Origin: Thermococci archaeon
GTDB taxonomy: Archaea > Methanobacteriota_B > Thermococci > Thermococcales > Thermococcaceae
Direction of reading: 5' to 3'
Length of the DNA: 10,187 nucleotides
Assembly (NCBI GenBank): GCA_003660485.1
Contig: QMUI01000017.1
Coordinates: 1 to 10,187 of the forward strand
Shown here: positions 5,676 to 10,187 of the stretch, in pieces
How the letters are laid out: each line of letters opens with the position of its first letter
Numbering within the stretch: position 1 is the first letter of the stretch
Notes under the pieces: model-generated
Databases searched by the model: none
Told to the model about the DNA's origin: nothing
The model's input: only the letters and a program-made list of their open reading frames with translations
Program-made: the position numbers and the translations under genes

Positions 5676-8411
5676 TTAGTCCCAGAACTTCCTTGTTTTT
5701 ATGTAGTTCTTTTCTAGCTTCATTAACTCACGAATTAATTGATTTCTTGGAACATTCCCAAGAACTCTTGATGCTCCCTCAACTCCCACCCCATATGTCG
5801 CTAAGGCCAATAGGGCATCCTTCCCGTAAGAAATGAATAAATCAGCAGCTTTTATTCCCCTAAGGTACGCCCGCTCTAATTCTTTATCCACCTGCTCTCT
5901 ATGCTTTATTTTTTTCAACGCCTTAACAAAGGCTTCCGCATCAATAGGATGTAGAGGAGCAAGCATCATTGAGTCGCATTTGGGGCATCTTAAGTCCTTC
6001 CTCTCGATAACTCTTCCAACCTTTGTTTTCCAATGCCACCCACAATTGGTGCAGACCATGACTATATCCTTCTCAAGAAGGGATTTGTAAAACATATCTT
6101 CAATCTCTTCTTCCGTAAGCGGAAGGGTCAGTAGGAATTCTCCCACAAACTTAACGTACTGTTGAGCAGTTTTGCTCAACTTCTCTCTCATGACCGATCT
6201 GATTCTTATTTCCCCGCTTTTTGCCCTGGAAAGCACCAAAGTTGCATTTTTAATGTCAACTTTCTCCTGCAGGATTTCATTGATTGCCTCGAACTCCACT
6301 ACTGTTCCCTCGAATAACCTTTCAACACGTTTAATCTTTGCATCCCTAGCTATTGCTCCGATTCTTCTTGCGACATTCAACGTCTTCCACCTATATATGG
6401 GGCCAAATTTTATCCCCCTAATTATAATTCCCCCTATGTTAGGCCCTATCTGCAAGATCTCCTCAATGTCTTTTGGATTCAAGGTGAATGGAGATCTTAT
6501 TACTATCGCATGGGCATACGACCTTATTGAAAATATGTTACCATATTTTGAGGACAGTAAAGTCCAAATGAGCTTTGCTAATGCCTCATTTACCTTATTG
6601 CCAAAATCGGCGTGTATGACAGTTGTTTTACCAACGACCTCAATAACAATGTCTCTATCCGTTGAATATAGTTCCATTATTTCGTTTCGTACAATTTCCA
6701 AATCCTTAACATCAAAATCAACTCCCCTAACGAGTTCCTTAGCTCTCCTTAAATCATAGGCTAAGAGCCTCTTCAACCTCCCTACTTCAACTGCCACTTC
6801 ATAGGGAACTGGAATTAATTCCCCTTCCCAACTTGGAATTGCTCCTTCAACGTTACTGCTTTCCCTAACTTTTATAAGCCTGTTCTTTTCATCTATCTCA
6901 AGGACTAGCCAGCTTCTTCCATGCATAATAAATTCCATTCCCTCCTCAAGATCCATCACAAAGTTCTCGTCAAGCCTCCCTATGAATTTGCCTGAGACTG
7001 CATCAATCACACTATAATTGACCTCATCTGGTATCGTTGACAAGTTCTCAAAGTAATACTTATATGCCCCTTTCCTAAGCTTGAGCACACTATTATCCCG
7101 CCTTATTATCCTCGCATCTTCAAGAACGCTGATAACAGAGAGATAGTCCTCCCAACTCAAGTCCCTATAAGGATAGGTCCGTTTTGCTATCGTATACGGC
7201 TCATGAATGTCAACTTTATTATACTCAATTACTAAGCCAACTATAAAATGAGCCAAAACATCTAATGCGTTTTTATAGGGTTTTACAGGCTCTAATTTCC
7301 CTTCCAAAGCTCTCTTAGCTATTACAAGGCTTTGAAGATAATCTTCAGGGGTTACCGCTATTATATATGCTTCACTTGTTTCCCCCAATCTATGCTTGCT
7401 TCTCCCGGCCCTCTGAATGAGCCTATTAACTTGTCGAGGGCTCATGTATTGGACAACAACGTCAACATCTCCAATGTCAATTCCAAGCTCCATCGAAGAT
7501 GTACAGACTAATGCCTTGATTTTTCCTTCTTTTAACTTCTTCTCGGCCTCAATTCTAGCCTCTCTCGAAAGGCTACCGTGATGAACTTCCACAGGCTTCC
7601 CCCACACCTTTAACCTATGAGATAACACCTCAGCGAATTGCCTAGTATTTACAAATATTAAGGCCCTGTTGGATTTCTCCACTATATTCCAAAGAGCCCT
7701 AAGTCTAGCAGCGACTTCTGGAGGGACTTTTAACTGCTCAGAAAGCTTTACATCGTCTTCTTCTACCTTAGGGTAGAGGACGTGGAATTTATATCTCTTC
7801 TTGACTTTTGGCTTTATTATGACGTCAGCCTTTAGCCACTCTCTTATTTCTTCCTCATTCCCAACTGTAGCCGATAGCCCTATCCTAATGAAATCCGCTA
7901 TTAGAGAAAGTCTTTCCAAGTTTAAGGCCAGCTGAACACCTCTCTTATTATCAACCAGCTCAACGACTTCATCCACTACAACGAACTTAACGTTCTTTAA
8001 AAACTGCCTGAGGGACTTCATCGTGAGCAATATAGGAAGAGTTTCGGGGGTTATTATTAAGATGTGGGGAGGATTCTTAACTTGTTTAGCCTTTCTTGAT
8101 TGAGGAGTATCACCGTGTCTAACTTCAACGCTCACTCCTAACCTCTCTCCCCACCATTTTATCCTTTCCAGTAGATCCCTGTTTAAAGCCTTAAGTGGGG
8201 CTATATATAGTGCGGATATCGGAGGTAAATTTTCTCTCATTATTATCTCAAAAATCGGAAGTATAGCAGCTTCAGTCTTTCCGCTCCCGGTAGGGGCTAC
8301 GATAAGAGCACTTTTCTTCTCTCCTGCTATAACCCTGAAAGCCTCTAATTGGAGACTATTAAGCTTCCCAAACTTCTCCTTAATTGCCTTCCTTAGTAAT
8401 ATGTGCATCAT
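5676..8411 (-). CDS. Lhr-type superfamily 2 ATP-dependent helicase
   Basis: This is a large helicase of the archaeal Lhr family (ATP-driven 3'-5' translocases linked to DNA repair or RNA handling). Numbering is from an upstream ATG at 8447: motif I APTGSGKTE (51-59), Ia APLKAL (83-88), Ib TPE (133-135), motif II DEVV (159-162), III SAT (192-194), IV FVNTR (265-269), V SSMELGIDIG (317-326), VI QRAGRSKHR (345-353). A winged-helix region and the Lhr-associated domain should follow up to about 780. A four-Cys zinc-binding site lies at C799, C802, C821, C824, with a basic helical C-terminus ending at 923. I prefer the ATG at 8411 (codon 13; codon 14 at 8408 is also possible), because a TATA-like element overlaps the upstream ATG. 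Motif II has Val where the family normally has His. The gene diverges from hjc. I cannot say whether it is aLhr1 or aLhr2 type. Confidence 0.88.
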   Translation of the reverse strand: MMHILLRKAIKEKFGKLNSLQLEAFRVIAGEKKSALIVAPTGSGKTEAAILPIFEIIMRENLPPISALYIAPLKALNRDLLERIKWWGERLGVSVEVRHGDTPQSRKAKQVKNPPHILIITPETLPILLTMKSLRQFLKNVKFVVVDEVVELVDNKRGVQLALNLERLSLIADFIRIGLSATVGNEEEIREWLKADVIIKPKVKKRYKFHVLYPKVEEDDVKLSEQLKVPPEVAARLRALWNIVEKSNRALIFVNTRQFAEVLSHRLKVWGKPVEVHHGSLSREARIEAEKKLKEGKIKALVCTSSMELGIDIGDVDVVVQYMSPRQVNRLIQRAGRSKHRLGETSEAYIIAVTPEDYLQSLVIAKRALEGKLEPVKPYKNALDVLAHFIVGLVIEYNKVDIHEPYTIAKRTYPYRDLSWEDYLSVISVLEDARIIRRDNSVLKLRKGAYKYYFENLSTIPDEVNYSVIDAVSGKFIGRLDENFVMDLEEGMEFIMHGRSWLVLEIDEKNRLIKVRESSNVEGAIPSWEGELIPVPYEVAVEVGRLKRLLAYDLRRAKELVRGVDFDVKDLEIVRNEIMELYSTDRDIVIEVVGKTTVIHADFGNKVNEALAKLIWTLLSSKYGNIFSIRSYAHAIVIRSPFTLNPKDIEEILQIGPNIGGIIIRGIKFGPIYRWKTLNVARRIGAIARDAKIKRVERLFEGTVVEFEAINEILQEKVDIKNATLVLSRAKSGEIRIRSVMREKLSKTAQQYVKFVGEFLLTLPLTEEEIEDMFYKSLLEKDIVMVCTNCGWHWKTKVGRVIERKDLRCPKCDSMMLAPLHPIDAEAFVKALKKIKHREQVDKELERAYLRGIKAADLFISYGKDALLALATYGVGVEGASRVLGNVPRNQLIRELMKLEKNYIKTRKFWD

Positions 8412-8430
8412 AGTGACAAGGGAGAGCAAC

Positions 8431-8438
8431 TTAAAAAG
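8431..8438 (+). promoter_or_regulatory. probable TATA box of hjc
   Basis: TTAAAAAG is centred about 26 bases before the hjc ATG at 8461, so transcription would start at or next to the start codon and the mRNA would be leaderless or nearly so. The element lies inside the 5' end of the divergent helicase transcript region. There is only a weak AAGGA purine stretch before the ATG, which fits a short-leader mRNA. Called by eye from position and composition. Confidence 0.4.
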
Positions 8439-8444
8439 ATAGCC

Positions 8445-8451
8445 CATATAA
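8445..8451 (-). promoter_or_regulatory. probable TATA box of the Lhr-type helicase gene
   Basis: On the minus strand TTATATG would place a transcript start around 8422, about 11 bases before the ATG at 8411. It overlaps the upstream in-frame ATG at 8447, so that ATG would not be in the mRNA. This is the main reason for preferring the shorter helicase. The site interlocks with the hjc TATA box on the other strand, only a few bases away. Confidence 0.4.
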
Positions 8452-8460
8452 GGATATTAC

Positions 8461-8829
8461 ATGTACAGAAAAGGGGCGAACGCCGAAAGAGAGCTAATAA
8501 GGTTATTAGAAAAGTATGGATTTGCAGTTATAAGGTCTGCTGGTAGTAAGAAAGTAGATATAGTTGCCGGCAATGGAAACAGGTACTTATGCATAGAGGT
8601 AAAATCTACGAGGAAAGAGAAACTATCAATCAAGAAGGAAGAAGTTGAAAGGGTAAGAGACTTTGCGAGCAAATTTGGTGGTACCCCTATATTAGCTGTC
8701 AAGTTCATAGGAAGGGGTTGGAGGTTTGTAGAATTAAAAAAAGATGAGAAGGTAACCCTCCATGTTAACGAAGGTTTACCTATAGATATAATACTCGGAA
8801 TACAAAAAACATTGGGGGAGAAAGAATGA
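8461..8829 (+). CDS. hjc: archaeal Holliday junction resolvase Hjc
   Basis: This 122-residue protein is an archaeal Hjc, a dimeric, metal-dependent nuclease that cuts four-way DNA junctions symmetrically during recombination and fork repair. The N-terminal [13 protein letters not shown], the [13 protein letters not shown] segment and the CIEVKST segment match the Hjc fold. The active-site set is intact: Glu9, Asp33, Glu46 and Lys48, of the PD-(D/E)XK type. The aromatic GWRFVEL near residue 90 and the C-terminal LGIQKTL are also as I recall from P. furiosus Hjc, whose length (about 123) is nearly the same. The middle region (50-70) is more divergent. The start at 8461 is supported by the conserved MYRKG beginning and by a TATA-like element about 26 bases upstream. 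It diverges from the Lhr-type helicase and its stop overlaps the next start by ATGA, so the downstream surface-protein gene is probably co-transcribed. Confidence 0.96.
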   Translation: MYRKGANAERELIRLLEKYGFAVIRSAGSKKVDIVAGNGNRYLCIEVKSTRKEKLSIKKEEVERVRDFASKFGGTPILAVKFIGRGWRFVELKKDEKVTLHVNEGLPIDIILGIQKTLGEKE

Positions 8830-10187
8830 AGAAAGTTATAATGGTCATCGTTCTATTTGCAACAATACTTCTCCCAGTATATGCTCAACCCGTTTTAATA
8901 ATTGAGGCAACCCCAAAAGAAATCGAAGGAAAACCTGGGGACACGCTTACCTTTAACGTTACCATTACGAATGTAGGGAACTCGACTGCAGAAAACGTGA
9001 CTGTTTTCGTGTTTAATAAGGTCAAGGGCATCTTATTCACTCAGGGATTTATCAGATCAATCCCCCCAAACACAACTGCAAATATAACCCTTAAAGCGTA
9101 TCTAATAAAACCCGAAGCAGGGGTTTACAAGCTAACAGTTGTAGGAAAACTTGGGAACTACATAGCGGAGGATTATCTCAAATTAAAGGTCAAATCAGTC
9201 ATAAACTACACCCTCAGGATTCAGGGGCCAGTAATGGTAATCTATGGGCGGAATGTCTCTATGATTGTTTCAATAAACTCAAACTCAAACGTCCTATTAT
9301 ATGGGAATGCAAAAATAGTGATATTAAAAGATGGCCAAGTATTGAAGGAAATAAACTACAGGCCAATGATAAAACCCTGGGAATCTTGGAGCGAAAATAT
9401 CATTATTCCAAGGCCTGAAATCGGAAACTACTCTGTAATATTCTCGGCAAACTTCTATAATAGAATCAAGAACACAACCTTTAATTTCACTGTATTTAGA
9501 AGGCCCCTAACCTACGAGGCGTATTTCGAAAACGGAGAGATTATCGTTAAGGTTACTCAAAAAGGAACGCCCGTTAAGAACATTGAAGTCACAATAGGAA
9601 ACACCACAATGTACACGGACGAAAATGGCGTTGTAATGTACCCCGTTAACTCCCCAGGCACTTACCTCATAAGGGTGAATTTAGATGGAGTAATCTCGGA
9701 GAAGTTGATAACCGTAGAAAGGCCAATAGTGGTCCCCATCGTTAAGAATTCCTCCTTAAAGATCAAAGTTCTAGATTCCACTGGAAAGCCCATCAAAGGT
9801 ATAATGGTGGAGGTAACTTCAGAAAGGGGAACTTTTTATGGAGTAACGAACGAAGAGGGAATATGCGAGTTTAACTTATCTGAAGTTGGATATGGGAAGA
9901 TAAAAGTAGAGGCCAATAGCATTAAATATTTACCATCCGCGACCTCGATGACCATTAAACCACCCCTTAAGCAAGAAGTTGAAACGTCTACAACCACAAC
10001 CACTATAACCACAACTATTTTTAAGACGGAAACTGTAACCCCAGTTGTTAAGGAGGTCGAGAAGATAGATAAGGCACTCATAGGGCTAATTATTGTATAC
10101 GTTATTACCTTAGGGATAAGCTCAAACCTTGCCTTCTTTAGACCAATCGTTGTGGAGGACAAAAGCGGGAGGTACTACTTCATCAAA
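8826..10187 (+). CDS. secreted, membrane-anchored multi-Ig-domain surface protein, 3' end beyond the window (partial)
   Basis: The frame is open for 454 codons from the ATG at 8826 to the right edge. The ATG overlaps the hjc stop (ATGA) and is preceded by GGGGGAG at a suitable distance. Residues 1-20 form a signal peptide (MKK, hydrophobic core, cleavage after VYA). About 23-105 resembles a CARDB/NEW3-type domain ([19 protein letters not shown]). A second beta-rich region spans about 110-228. Two Ig-like domains of the carboxypeptidase-regulatory/CNA-B type follow: 247-288 ([13 protein letters not shown]...DENGVV) and 307-368 ([14 protein letters not shown]...NEEGICEF). A Thr-rich stalk lies at 387-397 and a transmembrane helix at about 417-438, with a charged segment after it. 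More than ten N-X-S/T sequons indicate a glycosylated outside. It is likely a cell-surface or adhesion-type protein; the specific role is unknown. The downstream part is not visible. Confidence 0.8.
   Translation, partial: MKKVIMVIVLFATILLPVYAQPVLIIEATPKEIEGKPGDTLTFNVTITNVGNSTAENVTVFVFNKVKGILFTQGFIRSIPPNTTANITLKAYLIKPEAGVYKLTVVGKLGNYIAEDYLKLKVKSVINYTLRIQGPVMVIYGRNVSMIVSINSNSNVLLYGNAKIVILKDGQVLKEINYRPMIKPWESWSENIIIPRPEIGNYSVIFSANFYNRIKNTTFNFTVFRRPLTYEAYFENGEIIVKVTQKGTPVKNIEVTIGNTTMYTDENGVVMYPVNSPGTYLIRVNLDGVISEKLITVERPIVVPIVKNSSLKIKVLDSTGKPIKGIMVEVTSERGTFYGVTNEEGICEFNLSEVGYGKIKVEANSIKYLPSATSMTIKPPLKQEVETSTTTTTITTTIFKTETVTPVVKEVEKIDKALIGLIIVYVITLGISSNLAFFRPIVVEDKSGRYYFIK
9984..10019 (+). repeat. 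threonine-codon low-complexity tract (glycosylated stalk region)
   Basis: A run of ACA/ACC/ACT codons gives a Thr-rich stretch at residues 387-397 of the surface protein, just before its membrane helix. Thr-rich stalks next to the membrane anchor are common in archaeal surface proteins and are usually O-glycosylated. At the DNA level the tract is an imperfect ACAACC-type repeat and could change length by slippage. Confidence 0.7.

Noticed and set aside
6172..6759. A 195-codon open frame on the plus strand inside the helicase gene
   Set aside because: It is antisense to conserved helicase-domain coding sequence, has no ribosome binding site or family motif, and looks like a mirror of the helicase codons.
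8457..8708. A minus-strand frame of 83 codons over hjc
   Set aside because: The plus strand encodes Hjc with all four active-site residues, so this is a shadow.
9836..10162. A 108-codon minus-strand frame with a valine-rich run
   Set aside because: The valine run is the complement of the threonine codons of the surface protein stalk; the plus-strand frame has a signal peptide, domains and a membrane helix.
1..10187. CRISPR array, insertion sequence, tRNA or defence system
   Set aside because: No regularly spaced repeats, transposase motifs, inverted-repeat ends, tRNA-like sequence or known defence gene was seen on either strand.

Overview
The window looks like chromosomal DNA of a hyperthermophilic euryarchaeon of the order Thermococcales, most likely Pyrococcus or a close relative. 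The evidence is a Holliday junction resolvase with the N-terminus and active-site layout I remember for Pyrococcus furiosus Hjc, a tubulin-like CetZ protein, an archaeal Lhr-type helicase, archaeal TATA-type promoter sequences, GGTG-type Shine-Dalgarno sites, and very tight gene packing. No tRNA, rRNA, CRISPR array, insertion sequence or gene-free stretch longer than about 75 bases was seen.

Left part (1-5602, all on the minus strand, read right to left). The order is a type I membrane, S-layer-like protein (5602-3521); an exported alpha/alpha-toroid protein of the prenyltransferase/squalene-cyclase-like fold with a C-terminal EF-hand-type loop (3463-1403); a CetZ/FtsZ-like GTPase (1390-290); and an unrecognised helical charged protein that runs off the left edge (303-1). 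Gaps are 57, 12 and -14 bases, and the CetZ ribosome binding site overlaps the upstream stop codon, so at least the last three genes look translationally or transcriptionally linked. This puts a cytoskeletal GTPase in one gene string with two cell-surface proteins. I infer a cell-envelope or shape-related module; the function is unproven.

Middle (5676-8829). A large Lhr-type superfamily 2 helicase (minus strand) diverges from hjc (plus strand). Their probable start codons lie about 50 bases apart, with overlapping promoters. Both proteins act on branched or remodelled nucleic acid, so a DNA repair/recombination role is likely. The helicase has an unusual motif II (DEVV rather than the expected DExH).

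Right part (8826-10187). Overlapping the hjc stop codon by ATGA is a secreted, multi-Ig-domain, Thr-rich membrane protein that runs off the right edge. It resembles in general plan the surface protein on the other side of the helicase.

The best candidates for something undescribed are the CetZ plus surface-protein gene string, the exported toroid protein with its EF-hand-like tail, and the coupling of hjc to a surface protein. Family names rest on reading motifs by eye; no database search was run.
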